From positions 22,404,051 to 22,468,050 of the forward strand of contig CM037880.1 of assembly GCA_021292165.1 (NCBI GenBank): a stretch of 64,000 nt of DNA, read 5' to 3'. Position numbers and translations under genes: made by a program. Origin of the DNA: Shinisaurus crocodilurus. Its lineage: Eukaryota; Chordata; Lepidosauria; Squamata; Shinisauridae. Below are positions 48,094 to 58,664 of the stretch, in pieces. Every line of letters starts with the position of its first letter. The stretch's first letter is position 1. The notes beneath the pieces are model-generated. The model was not told where the DNA came from and searched no databases. It saw only the letters and a program-made list of their open reading frames with translations.

Positions 48094-48367
48094 GTCTATA
48101 CCAGGGGTTCTCAACCAGGGAGGAATTCCCCCCAGGGGGGAATTTTAGGGCTTCGGGGGTGGAATTGGGACCACAGACTCAAACTGTTGGAATACTGATC
48201 TTTCTACAAATTACAATTCTACAGAATGTACATAATCTACAGGACATCACACCTTATTGTATGGCACAGATTAAGTCAGACAATCTTGGAAAGGGGGGAA
48301 TGACATTCCGACATCTGGTGAAAGGGGTGCATGGGGCAAAAAAAGGTTGAGAACCACTGGTCTATAC
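48094..48367. mobile_element. hAT-type MITE with perfect 8-bp duplication
   Basis: The 258-bp element 48102-48359 starts 'caggggttctcaaccaggg' and ends 'aaaggttgagaaccactg'. The duplications 'gtctatac' at 48094-48101 and 48360-48367 are identical. No coding capacity. Confidence 0.88.
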
Positions 48368-50591
48368 TGAAATTGACTGTGCAGCTTTTCAGAGCTCATT
48401 ACCACATACTGGGCAGAGCGTGGCTTTACTAGTTGGACAAAAACAATAGTGGGTACTTGGCAACCTCAAGGTGACACAGTGTCACAATTATACCCTGTAC
48501 ATTTCATTAGCATAGAGTCTTAATTTTACTGCAATATCCAACAGTGCAATCTAATTAGCCAAGGAATCCCTATGATGGCTGTGAAGAGTTAATTACATAT
48601 AGACTGGCTAACAATTGTCATCTCGCTGGAACTGTCATTGCTTGCAGCTATCAGGGTTGGGCTTCTATGTTGACAAAAGACTACCTTGCCTTCCGGAGGG
48701 CTTGCAAGCGTAAAAACCCTAATGGCTATGAGATGCTGAGTTATGATTGGTAACGAAATGAACTTGCTTTTTTAAATTGCACTACTTTCTCTCTCCCTGC
48801 TTTTTGGCTATGGTGATTTGCACTTTAATTCAAGAGACAATTTGCTTCATGCAAAGATAAGAGGGTTGCCTCAGTAGAAATGAAATATATTGTACAGTAT
48901 TCCCTTCAGTTTTAATGTGTCAGTTTTCAGGAGAAGAGTGGAAACACAATATTCTTGAAATGTTAATTTTCCAGTAACTTACTGCATTTTCATGAAATTG
49001 CATTTTGACAAAATTTCAAAATAGGCGCCTCTTAAGGGATCTTGGAAGAGGTGTAAAATAACTTATAACTCAGTGGCTACCACTTATAATAAGGCTGTTT
49101 TTGATATTTGCTTTTTCATTCTGTATTACAGTAACATGCCAGGTCCAAAATGGTCTAAAAATATGTTTTTAATTCACAGCAATCACTGATTTAAAATTTG
49201 CCCTCACCAATAAATATTAGCCTTTAATAATTAATTAACTAGCAAAGCAATCCTGCACATATCTACGTGGAAGTAGCCCATTGAACTCAGTGGGGCTTAG
49301 TTTAAAGTTAAGTGGGTATAGGATTGCAGCCTAAAGCTTTAGCTGCAATCCTATACCCACTTACCTGGGAGTAAGACCTAGAGATCTAACTACGACGTAC
49401 TTCTGAGTAGATGCTTCTAGGATTGCATTTTTAATTAAACCTTGCAGACCTTTTAACAAATTATTTCAAGAGTGGAAAATGATATGTACTGTCTGATCTT
49501 TTCGGATCTACCAACAAAACCTGATGTGGGATGTCTCTGCCACTTCCTCCTATAATCAATACAGTATATTCCACAGTACTAATAACTGCGGCTTCTAAGC
49601 AGTGACCAGCAATAAAAAGGAACAGTAGACTTGTGGTTATTGCTGGCATTCTACCTTAAAATGTTGTTGTTCTAATCTATGAAATAAGACTCTGACATTT
49701 GCGTACAACATATGGGCAGAGCATTAATCTTGCTTTCAGAAATGACTGTTCTCAATAATACCGTGGGTTCCCGGCTTCTTTCTCATCACAACATTTCTGT
49801 CTAGTCAAGACTGGGTACCAAAAATAACACAAAATGTATAGGAGTGAACTGTGTCAGACACAGTGCTTAATCTTCAAAGCAAGGAAGGATTGTAGGAAGC
49901 GGAGGTGCAAATTCCAAATAATCTCTACGAGGCAGTGTCGGAATGTGTCGCTGGGATGGCTGCGGAAGCATTGAAACTAAGGACCCTCATGCCAGGCATG
50001 AACAATTGTTTCCCAGCACCGATTCTCCTCAGCGAGGAATCCCCTCAGGTTAAGAGTGTTAAGTGGTGAGAAAGTTTGCCAAGGATGTTCACACACTTCA
50101 GGTGGGGTGCTCCTACACCACCCCCTTCACCCCTGCTTCTGAATTGTGCTGTGTAAAAGCACTTCCCTGTAGGGGAATGTTCTAACACACTCGGGCTCTT
50201 CAAATGAACACACACATACGAATAGAATCAGGCACTCCTGTAGGAGTCATTCAAGAGCACATGTTCATACACACTCAGTTGCTACGTACAAGTACACAAC
50301 GTTTATATAGTGCATTTGAGTGTTCACATATTTCACTGTAATAACAAGCTCAGGTGGCAAGTGCTGATATATATGAAGCCAAAACTGGGGCCACTGAGAA
50401 GCAAAGGGGAGGTATTTGGGCATGCTGCTGGAATCTACGAGGTTTGCAGAAGTACAGAAAAACCACTTTTTAAAAAACCTAAGAGTGGAGGGAGAAACAA
50501 AGAAGCCCAATGAGGACTGAACATGCTCAGTAACCATGGCATGCTGAGTGTCAGCTGTAAAGGGAAAATGGAAAACCAGGGGGTGGAGAGG
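48368..50591. other. Intergenic stretch
   Basis: No gene is seen. The part 48480-48900 is AT-rich, free of visible repeats and contains TAAT-type words ('tctaattagccaaggaatcc', 'gagttaattacatatagac'), so it may be conserved non-coding DNA. Around 49245-49435 lies a palindromic repeat built from 'ctgcaatcctatacccactt' and its reverse. The rest is unassigned. Confidence 0.4.
49245..49435. repeat. Palindromic dispersed repeat ('GCAATCCTATACCCACTTAC')
   Basis: The phrase 'gggtataggattgcagccta' is followed at once by its inverted copy 'agctgcaatcctataccca', with 'cttacctgggagtaagacc' beyond. Pieces of the same family occur at 16790-16880, 23265-23320, 28757-28850 and 63720-63815. Confidence 0.6.
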
Positions 50592-50683
50592 AATCATAGA
50601 ATCATAGAATCATAGAAAAGTAGAGTTGGAAGGGGCCTACAAGGCCATCGAGTCCAACCCCCTGCTCAATGCAGGAATCCAGG

Positions 50684-51361
50684 TCAAAGCATCTCTGACA
50701 GATGTCTGTCCAGCCGCACCTTGAATGCCTCCAGACTGGGAGAGCCCACCACCTCCCTAGGTAGTTGATTCCATTGTCTTATTGCTCTGACAGTCAGGAA
50801 ATTTTTCCTGATGTTTAGGTGGAATCTAGGTTCCTGTAACTTGAGCCCATTATTCCGTGTCCTGCAAACTGGGATGAACGAGAAGAGATCTTTGCCCTCC
50901 TCTGTGTGACATCCCTTCAAATACTGGAAGAGTGCGATCATATCTCCCCTCAGTCTCCTCTTCTGAAGGCTAAACATGCCCAGTTCTTTCAGTCTCTCCT
51001 CATAGGGCCTTGTTTCCAGTCCCTTTATCATCCTTGTTGCCCTCCTCTGAACCCTCTCCAGTTTGTCTATGTCCTTGTTAAAGTGAGGTGCCCAGAACTG
51101 GACGCAGTACTCAAGATGAGGCCTAACCAGTGCCGAGTAAAGGGGAATTATCACTTCCCGCGATTTGGAAGCTATACTTCTATTAATACAGCCCAAAATT
51201 GCATTTGCCTTCTTTGCAGCCACGTCGCATTGCTGGCTCATATTCAGTTTGTGATCTACCACAATTCCAAGATCCTTCTCACTTGTAGTATTGTTGAGCC
51301 AAGTGTCCCCCATTCTGTAACTCTGCATTGGTTTCCTCTCCCTAGGTGCAGCACTTGGCAT
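50684..51361 (-). pseudogene. CR1 polyprotein C-terminal part, shifted frame
   Basis: This 225-codon frame continues the CR1 protein after the shift. It shows 'YRMGDTWLNNTTSEKDLGIV', 'YSALVRPHLEYCVQFWAP', 'KLERVQRRATRMIKGLE' and 'IRQWNQLPREVVGSPSLEAF', which are hallmarks of the CR1 C-terminus. It ends about 90 bp before the element's 3' tail. Confidence 0.85.
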
Positions 51362-52866
51362 TTATCCCTGTTAAATTTCATTCTGTTGTTTTCGGCCCAG
51401 CGCTCCAGCCTATCGAGGTCACTTTGAATTTTGTTTCTGTCTTCCAGAGTATTAGCTGTTCCACCCAACTTTGTGTCATCTGCAAATTTGATAAGCATTC
51501 CCTGTACCTCCTCATCCAAGTCATTAATAAAAATGTTGAAGAGCACCGGGCCCAGGACCGAGCCCTGTGGTACCCCGCTTGTTACCTCTCCCCAGTTTGA
51601 GAAGGAACCATTGATAAGCACTCTTTGAGTCCAATTCTGTAGCCAATTGTGGATCCACCTGATAGTTGTTCCATCTAGCCCACTCTTAGCTAGCTTACTA
51701 ATCAGGATATCATGAGGCACTTTGTCGAAAGCTTTGCTGAAGTCCAGGTATATAATGTCCACAGCATTCCCACAGTCCACAAGGGAGGTTACCCGATCAA
51801 AAAATGAGATCAGATTAGTCTGACAGGATTTGTTCTTGACAAATCCATGCTGGCTTCTAGTAATCACTGCATTGTTTTCAAGGTGCTTGCAGACTGACTT
51901 CTTTATAATCTGCTCAAAAATCTTCCCGGGGATTGATGTCAGACTGACTGGCCTATAGTTCCCAGGTTCCTCCTTCTTGCCCTTTTTGAAGATGGGAACA
52001 ACATTTGCCCTCCTCCAGTCGTCTGGCACTTCACCTGTCCTCCATGATTTCTCAAAGATAATAGACAGTGGTTCTGAGAGTTCTTCTGCCAGTTCCTTTA
52101 TTACTCTAGGATGCAGCTCATCAGGCCCTGGAGATTTAAACTCGTTCAGAGTAATCAGGTGCTCCTTGACCATTTGCCTATCAATCTCAAGCTGCAATTC
52201 TGCCCCTTCAGTCTGCACTTCAGGTTTGCCAGGGGGGTCATAGACCCTCTTTTGGGAGAAGACCGAGCCGAAGTAGGAATTGAACACTTCTGCCTTTTCT
52301 TTGTCTTCTGTTATCAATTTGCCATCCTCATTGCGTAGTTGAACCACCAGTTCTTTCTTCTGTCTTTTACTGTGCATGTATCTGAAGAAAGCTTTTTTGT
52401 TGCTTTTAGCATTCCTCGCTAACCGTAGCTCATTCTCAGCTTTAGCCTTCCTGACACTATTCCTGCAGTTCTGTGCTACCTGCCTGTACTCTTCCCCTGT
52501 AGCCTGTCCTTCCTTCCACTTCCTATATGTGTCCTTTTTTGTTTTCAGGTCATCTTTGAGTTTATTGTGAAGCCACATTGGCTTCTTCTGTTGCCCTCTG
52601 CCTTTTTTCCTTGTGGGAATTGTTTGCAATTGTGCCTTTAAAATTTCCTTTTTTAAAAACTCCCACCCCTCCTGGGCTCCCTTTCTCGTGAGAGTCACTT
52701 GCCATGGGATCTTACTAATCATTGTTCTGAGTTTGTTAAAATTGGCTTTCCTAAAATCCAGGGTACGTGTTTGGCTACACTCAGCTTTTGCTTCTGTTAG
52801 AATCAAGAACTCAAGTATAACATGGTCACTTTCCCCTGATGTGCCCTGCTTGAAGGGAACGGCAGG
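51256..52866 (-). pseudogene. CR1 reverse transcriptase (endonuclease missing)
   Basis: The frame starts inside the CR1 with 'ESDHVILEFLI', the very end of the endonuclease region, and continues through a basic linker into the reverse transcriptase. Motifs in order are 'VVPIFKKGKKEEPGNYRPVS', 'QHGFVKNKSCQTNL', 'DFSKAFDKVPH', 'SGVPQGSVLGP' and 'KFADDTKLGG' (FADD codons at 51475-51486). The open frame nominally begins at 52914, but the first residues come from flanking DNA. A frameshift near 51325-51345 moves the rest into another frame, so the protein is not made intact. Confidence 0.85.
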
Positions 52867-53010
52867 GGTGGAGAAGCTGTGTTCATCCAGATGTTGCTGG
52901 ACTTCAGCCCCCATCAGCCCCCATCAGCCCCAGACATCATAGGCAGTGGTCAAGGATGATGGGAGTTGTAGTTCAGGAACAACTGTAGGGCCACATGGTC
53001 CCCACCTCTG
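52867..53010. mobile_element. MITE fragment at the CR1 5' end
   Basis: Phrases 'ccagatgttgctggacttca' and 'gatgatgggagttgtagttc', with a short tandem of 'cagcccccatcagccccc', belong to the CCAGATGTT palindromic family. The CR1 truncation point abuts this element, so the CR1 probably inserted next to or into it. Confidence 0.5.
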
Positions 53011-54622
53011 GAATAGTAGGTTGCCTAATGCCATGTAGAGCTATCCTGGCCAAAGTAACATTTGAATAAGGGTTCTTTGAAATCACCACCTTTGCCACTA
53101 CATGAACTTTTTTCCCCAGAAGGAGGATTGCATTCAGTTAAGCCATGTGAGGAGGCTATCCCAGAATCCTCCTTTGACCTGTAGTAATTTCTAGCGAGAC
53201 GGTAGTAATATTTTCTATGGTGGATGCTAGGTAGGAACAGAGTTGGTCCTCCCCTGGTAATAGGGTGGCCATGTGTTCTACTTTACAGAGCATAGTCTTC
53301 CATTTGAAGGACTGCCACAGGACATTCCTCTATTTGAAGGACTATCCAGTCCAAGTCTGCTTGAAAGATAAAAAACTATAAGAAGGGAGGGCGATCAAGG
53401 GCCTTGAAGATGCCCATCAACCGTTAGCACCAGCACAGCGACTGAACAAGTCCAAAAGTCACCTGGTCACAGCCTTCCCTGTGATGGTGAGATGTATTTC
53501 TATTTAAAGCCTAGTGATTATTTCTAAATTGGCATCTATACATATAAATCAGCATATGCAGATGAGTCCTCTTTTTTTTTTTAGTGATGCATTTCCGCTT
53601 TTTTATTTTTTATTTTATTTGTACCCTGACTTTCTACCAAAAAAGGCACTCAAGGTGGCTTACAATCACTAATTAAACTTGATAAAAACAATAAGCAAAT
53701 ACATTAAAACACAATTAAAAACACGACAGTAACAGAGTAAAAGCAGCATCCAACCCAACAGACCCATTTACACAGCAAATGGCCTGCTTGAATAAAGGTG
53801 GTCTTTGCCTGCCGGTGGAAGGACAGCAGTGAGAAGGAGCATTTTTTTTACAATGTGTAAGTGGCTACTTGGCCTGGTAATATTGACATGAGCCAACATC
53901 CACTCCTAGTTGGGATTAGTGATGTGTGTTCCTCTGAAAATAGGAATAAACGTCCTCCCATATTGCTTTAAGTTCTGTGCGAGAACAAAACAGAGGGATT
54001 AAAGTGTTTATTAAAATGAAGCATCCCTTGGCAGGAACACAGCCAAAGGGCCAGCTCCTCTGTTGTAAGGTTTGCATTCCTATGGTTATATTCCTGGAGA
54101 GAGGCCCATTGTTGAAAACTCTGACTATCCAGGTCATATGATCACATCTGGTAAGTCCGCAAAGTATTCTACAGGTACCTGAAGGATTAATCGCATCTGG
54201 ACCTATCAGTATATATGTGTCCTTTTTTAAAAGGGGTGGGTGGGGAGGAAGTAGACTAACAGTTTCCCTCAGGGCAAAGTGTAAGTCTGTCCTTTGGGGC
54301 TACTTTTAGACCTGAGAGCCAGCCAGCCTGCCTAATGTTGTAGCCGGAGTGTTGATTTTGGACTGCAGAAAGCTGGGTTGAAATCTTCATTCAGCCAAGA
54401 CGGAGATCGGGTAACATGGGTCCAGTCGCTAACCTCCCCTCACAAGATAGTTGTAAATGATAAAAACAGAGGCCAAAATACTGGTATGATGCTCTGAATT
54501 CCTTGGAGGAAGAATGGGGATACAGATGTGATCATTTTCAATCTTATTTTACCACAGGATTAAATTGAAAGGCTAAAAATGAAAGGGTTGTGATGATGAA
54601 TGAGATGATCACGAGTTTGTTT
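53011..54622. other. Intergenic stretch with an L2-like tail
   Basis: No gene is seen. At about 53605-53850 the sequence resembles an antisense L2-type LINE 3' end ('ggcactcaaggtggcttaca', 'ggtctttgcctgccggtgga'). The rest is unassigned. Confidence 0.45.
53605..53850 (-). mobile_element. L2-like LINE 3' fragment
   Basis: The AT-rich start, 'caaggtggcttacaatcact', the run of 'acaattaaaaaca' words and 'ctttgcctgccggtggaagg' fit the antisense of an L2-type 3' UTR. It is short and decayed. Confidence 0.5.
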
Positions 54623-54773
54623 TTTTAAAGCAGTGTTCTCCAACCTTGGGTCCCCAGATGTTTTTGGCCTACAACTCCCAGCATGCCCCAGCCAGCTATG
54701 CTGGCTGGGGCATGCTGGGAGTTGTAGGCCAAAAACATCTGGGGACCCAAGGTTGGAGAACACTGTTTTAAAG
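54623..54773. mobile_element. Palindromic hAT MITE, copy 4 of 4
   Basis: The 135-bp palindrome 54631-54765 starts 'cagtgttctccaaccttggg' and is nearly identical to copy 2. The duplications 'ttttaaag' at 54623-54630 and 54766-54773 are identical. The two arms differ at only a few positions. Confidence 0.9.
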
Positions 54774-54979
54774 GAACAGAATGCAAAATGGAGGTTTCTT
54801 CTTGACAGGCAAGCTGTATGTAGGTGTGCCGGCCCCAGAAGGGTCTCAGGGCCAAACCAGATGTGATACAGAAGATCCATCAATAGGATCACCTGTGGGT
54901 TTTGTTTTGTTTTTAAAAGTATTATTTAAAATCAGTCAGAGGGGACTGATTCAGATTGGCACCATGTCACTGCGGAAGG

Positions 54980-55952
54980 TATCATAATCATCATCAGGCG
55001 ATCACTCGTGACCAAGTAAGATTGTCTTCCAGAATAAAAATTTACAAAAAAGGAGATTTTAAAAGGAGGACATTCTAAAGAAAATTGTGTAGACTCTAGC
55101 GATGGGTCCGTAAGTTACTGTGGAGGCCAATTCTAGATCCACACAGCTTCCCACAGTGAGGACACAGGTTACCAGATGGAAGATGGTCCTGTAAAAGATT
55201 CATTTGATGTGCTTTTCGCTTAGCATGTTTCTCCCTTTCACCTTGCACTCGGGCTTCTTCAAAGTCCATAGAACCGTTGTGAAAGGCCAACCTCCAGTTA
55301 GATCGTTCATGGGCCAGAGCTTCCCAGTTTTCGATGTTTATATTGCATTTTTTTAGATTAGCCTTAAGAACATCTTTAAACCTCTTATATTGACCACCGA
55401 TATTCCGCTTTCCATCCTTGAGTTGGGAATAAAGTAACTGCTTTGGGAGACGGCAGTCAGACATTCGAACAACATGACCGGTCCACTGAAGTTGGCGTTG
55501 AAGGATCATTTTTTCAACGCTAGTAGTCTTTGCTTCTTCCAGTACACTGACATTTGTTCGCCTATCTTCCCAAGTAATTTGCAGGATTTTCCGGAGGCAA
55601 CGTTGATGAAATCTTTCAAGGAGGTGGAAGTGACGTTTATAGATAGTCCATGTTTCGCAGGCATACAATAAAGTTGGCAATACAATGGCTTCATAAACCA
55701 GTGTTTTGGTCTTCTTACAAATATCCCGATCTTCGAACACTCTATGTTTCATTCGAGAAAACGCGGCATTTGCGGAGCTCAAACGATGCTGGATTTCACT
55801 GTCGATGTTAGCTGTAACAGAAAGATAGCTGCCAAGATAGAGAAAATGATCGACATTTTCCAGTATTGCCCCGCCAAGCTGGATAGATGGCATCACCAAA
55901 GGGTTAGCTTGCACTTGCTGATGAAGCACTTTGGATTTTTTTATGTTAAGGG
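54980..55952 (-). mobile_element. LINE retrotransposon, 3' part (interrupted by an LTR element)
   Basis: On the minus strand this is the 3' part of a non-LTR retrotransposon. It is cut at about 55946-55950 by the LTR element and resumes beyond 62802. The 3' end, near 54980, is a short run of ATC/ATT units ('atcataatcatcatcaggcg' on the plus strand). The clade could not be fixed from sequence alone; an RTE-related or Ingi-type group is possible. Confidence 0.75.
55096..55948 (-). pseudogene. LINE reverse transcriptase C-terminal region with terminal zinc finger
   Basis: The nominal open frame starts at 55989, but its first residues belong to the LTR. The LINE part begins with 'LNIKKSKVLHQQ' and continues 'DHFLYLGSYLSVTANIDSEI', 'YEAIVLPTLLYACETWTIYK', 'FHQRCLRKILQITWEDRRTN' and 'RQLQWTGHVVRMSDCRLPKQ'. 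It ends in 'LCPHCGKLCGSRIGLHSNLR', a C2HH-type finger typical of the C-terminus of some non-LTR polyproteins. The catalytic reverse-transcriptase core lies upstream and is missing. The frame is open across about 280 codons, so the copy was fairly young when it was interrupted. Confidence 0.8.
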
Positions 55953-56583
55953 TGGAAGACCGCCAACCTGGTCTTCTGCGCGGGTTCAATACTAAGGGGG
56001 TAGCGAGTCCTGGGGGCGGGCCTTCTCCGAGGCCCCCCAGCGACTATCACCCTTAGCCTAGAACAAAGGGATAACTTATAGCCACAAAAGTATCTTTTAT
56101 AAAACAAGTTTATTTACAAAATGACCTTCACAAACCCAGACACACGCCAGCAATACAGCTTATCAGTACAGCACAAAGTAGCAAGCAAGAAGTCTCAAGG
56201 ACACCGTGATTTCAGGGCTCTCAGCTAGTTAGTTCAGCTCGGGCTCCAGCAGAGGCCCGGTCAACCGCATGCTGCTAGCTGGGTTCCCGGCGGAGGTCCG
56301 GTCTACCCAAGCGGCTAGCTGGGTTCCCGGTGGAGGTCCGGTCTACCCAAGCGGCTAGTGAGTGATTTCAGCTTGGTTGCCCGGGGGTCCGGTCAACCCA
56401 AGCGGCCAGTGATTTCAGCTTGGTTTCCCGGGGGTCCGGTCAACCCAAGCGGCCAGTGATTTCAGCTAGCTGGAGCACGCCGGGTGCTGCTACCCGGGGT
56501 TGCCGATCCCTTCGTTCCCTTACCCCAAGCATGGGGCAAGACTGCTGATCAGGTCCAACAACTCAGTTCCCTTGCGCAGGGTG

Positions 56584-56592
56584 TTTTATACC
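56584..56592 (-). promoter_or_regulatory. TATA-like box in the 3' LTR
   Basis: The minus strand reads GGTATAAAA, placed just downstream of the CCAAT repeat array. The equivalent site in the 5' LTR is 62372-62380. This fits a U3 promoter. Confidence 0.6.
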
Positions 56593-56623
56593 TTGGGTTT
56601 CAGGTAGCCCCTCCCTCTGCAAT

Positions 56624-56771
56624 CAGGTGGGTGGCCAATCAGGTGGGTTGCCACCCTCCTCAGGTGGGCGGCCAATCAGGTGGGTTGCCACCCTCCTCAG
56701 GTGGGCAGCCAATCAGGTGGGTTGCCACCCTCCTCAGGTGGGCAGCCAATCAGGTGGGTTGCCACCCTCCT
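56624..56771 (-). repeat. 37-bp tandem repeat in the 3' LTR (four units, CCAAT boxes)
   Basis: Units start at 56624, 56661, 56698 and 56735. Each contains 'ccaatcaggtggg' and 'tgccaccctcct' on the plus strand. They lie about 30-190 bp upstream of the TATA-like box in the element's orientation, a normal place for a promoter or enhancer array. Confidence 0.9.
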
Positions 56772-56875
56772 CAGGTGGGTGGGGTCCCCCTGAAGCCACC
56801 TGCTTAATGGTCCCATCCTGTGGTGTTGAATGGCCCTTTCTTATGGGTGCCGAAATGTCTGCTCTGGCAAGGTAT

Positions 56876-57510
56876 TCAAGTCTTATGTAGATGGGGCTGA
56901 TATACGAGAGCATTGACGAACCTGGGGATGCTTCCTGCCTTCCCCCCTGGGGTGATTCTATGCAGATGTTGTTTGTCCCGGTTGGTCTCTGTGGAGACTG
57001 GCTGTCTCTGCCCCCTGGGTCTCCTTCCCCCCTCCTTGGTGAGTGTGTGTGTGTCAGAAAGGGGTTTTAGGTTGGCTTTCTCCACATCTCCCCCCCGGGG
57101 AAAAGATGGCATTGGGGTCCCACACCCCAATTTCCCATCGACTTGCCCATCACCTGAGAAAGCCCGGGAGAGTGCATCGGCCAAGACATTGTCCTTACCC
57201 TTGATGTGCTCAATTTCGAAGTCAAAGTCTTGCAACGCCAGACTCCACCGTAGGAGTTTTTGGTTGTTGCCCTTGACTCTATCTAACCAGCACAGGGGGG
57301 AATGGTCAGTCTGCAGGCGGAACCGTCTCCCCCAGAGGTAGGGGCACAACTTGGTGATGGCCCACACCACGGCCAGGCACTCCTTCTCAATGGTGGCAAG
57401 ACTACGTTCTCTGGGCAGGAGCTTCTTGCTCAGGTATGCAACGGGGCGCAGCCCTTCTCCCACCTTCTCCTGTAACAACACCGCCCCCATCCCGGCCTCA
57501 GAGGCATCCG
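56876..57510 (-). pseudogene. RNase H of the Gmr1-like element, in a shifted frame
   Basis: The RNase H begins in another phase near 57510, with the first open Met at 57490. A short stretch that usually links reverse transcriptase to the first RNase H strand is missing, which fits a small deletion that is not a multiple of three. 'ASEAGMGAVLLQE', 'YLSKKLLPRERSLATIEKEC' and 'FRLQTDHSPLCWLD' are followed by the terminal 'NVLADALSR'. The frame then runs through the polypurine tract into the 3' LTR, so the last about 70 codons are not protein of the element. No integrase follows, which confirms the unusual order. Confidence 0.85.
57087..57100 (-). other. Polypurine tract
   Basis: Directly before the 3' LTR the minus strand reads CCCCGGGGGGGAGA; the G-rich last ten bases are the expected plus-strand primer tract. 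Confidence 0.7.
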
Positions 57511-58664
57511 AAGTCTGGGGCTTGCAGAATGGGAGCTGCTGTGAGGCAGGCTTTTAACCCGTCGAAAGCGGTCTGACAAGCCGCGGTCCACTGGACCCTG
57601 TTCGGGTGGCGCTTCTTACAAAGATCAGTCAGAGGGGCGGCTAGCTGACTGAAGTGTGGCACAAACTTCCGATAGTACCCTGCAAGTCCCAGAAAAGCCT
57701 GCACCTGTTTTTTGGTTGCGTGTTGGGGCCATTTCTGAACCGACTCGATCTTAGCTTCCATGGGTTTGATGCTCCCCCCTCCGACGCGATGTCCAAGGTA
57801 CTCAACCTCCCCTAGCCCCACCTGGCACTTCTTTGCTTTCACCGTCAACCCAGCGTCCCGGATCCGCTGGAAGACCCGCCGGACATGCTGCAGATGCTGC
57901 TCCCAAGTGGAGCTAAAGATAGCTATGTCGTCCAGATAGGCACAGGCAAATTCTCCCAACCCGTTCAGCATTCCATTCACCAGCCTCTGAAAGGTTGCCG
58001 GACCATTCCGGACTCCGAAGGGAAGAGTGGTGAACTGGAATAAACCCAGGTGTGTGACAAAGGCAGACTTGAGCGCAGCATCCGCGTCCAGCGGAACTTG
58101 CCAATAGCCCTTGGTGAGGTCTAGGGTGGTAATGTACTTGGCCCTCCCTAGCTTCTCCAGCAAGACATCCATGTTGGGGATGGGGTAGGGGTCAGGGACG
58201 GTCACCTTGTTGATTTTCCGATAGTCCACACAGAACCGCACCCCCCCATCCTTTTTGGCCACCAGGACAATCGGGGAGGACCATGGGCTAGAACTAGGGA
58301 CGATCACCCCTAGGTCTAGCATGGCTTTGACCTCCTCAGCAATGACTTGAGCATGGGGTCCCACCGCCCGGTATGGCAGAGATTGCAGAGGGTGGCTGTC
58401 ACCCGTTTGAATGGTGTGCTGGATGAGTGGGGTCCGCCCGGGGCGGTCTGAGAACATGGTCCCAAATTCATCCAGCACCCGCTTCATTTGCTCCCGCTGA
58501 GCCTCGGACAGGGCGGGTGACAGTGAGATTTCTTCCATTCCCCCACCATCCCCCCATTCTCTCAACAGATCCCCATCAGCGAAATCCTTATCATTATGTT
58601 CCTTCACACAGCCCAGTCCCGCACCCCGGTCTACATACAATTTCAACATGTTCACATGAAACAT
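57498..58664 (-). pseudogene. Reverse transcriptase of the Gmr1-like element
   Basis: A 388-codon frame overlaps the end of the integrase frame in a different phase. An in-frame TAA precedes its first ATG, so it needs re-initiation or a frameshift, or a base has been lost. Its N-terminal 'FHVNMLKLY' looks like the normal end of the integrase region, which favours an indel or frameshift at 58655-58675. Reverse transcriptase motifs are 'DLGVIVPSSSPWSSPIVLV', 'VRFCVDYRKINKVT', 'DLTKGYWQVPLD', 'LPFGVRNGPATFQRLV' and the catalytic 'YLDD' (57927-57938, residue 243). The frame ends at 57498, just where the RNase H should begin. Confidence 0.85.

Larger units (their letters stand above)
50592..52866 (-). 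mobile_element. CR1 LINE, 5'-truncated
   Basis: The element reads on the minus strand. Its 3' end at 50592 is a short (ATTCTATGAT)n run, as in CR1. It holds the linker after the endonuclease, the whole reverse transcriptase and the C-terminal region, but the endonuclease domain is missing. The left boundary of the coding part is near 52866, where the sequence changes to a MITE-like fragment. This is one of the better preserved LINE copies in the window. Confidence 0.88.
55953..57086 (-). repeat. 3' LTR of the Gmr1-like element
   Basis: It is the same sequence as the 5' LTR except for about six substitutions, four 37-bp units instead of two, and one GT unit fewer in a short run, giving about 1,134 bp. 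The TATA-like box is at 56584-56592 and the AATAAA at 56109-56114. Confidence 0.9.
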
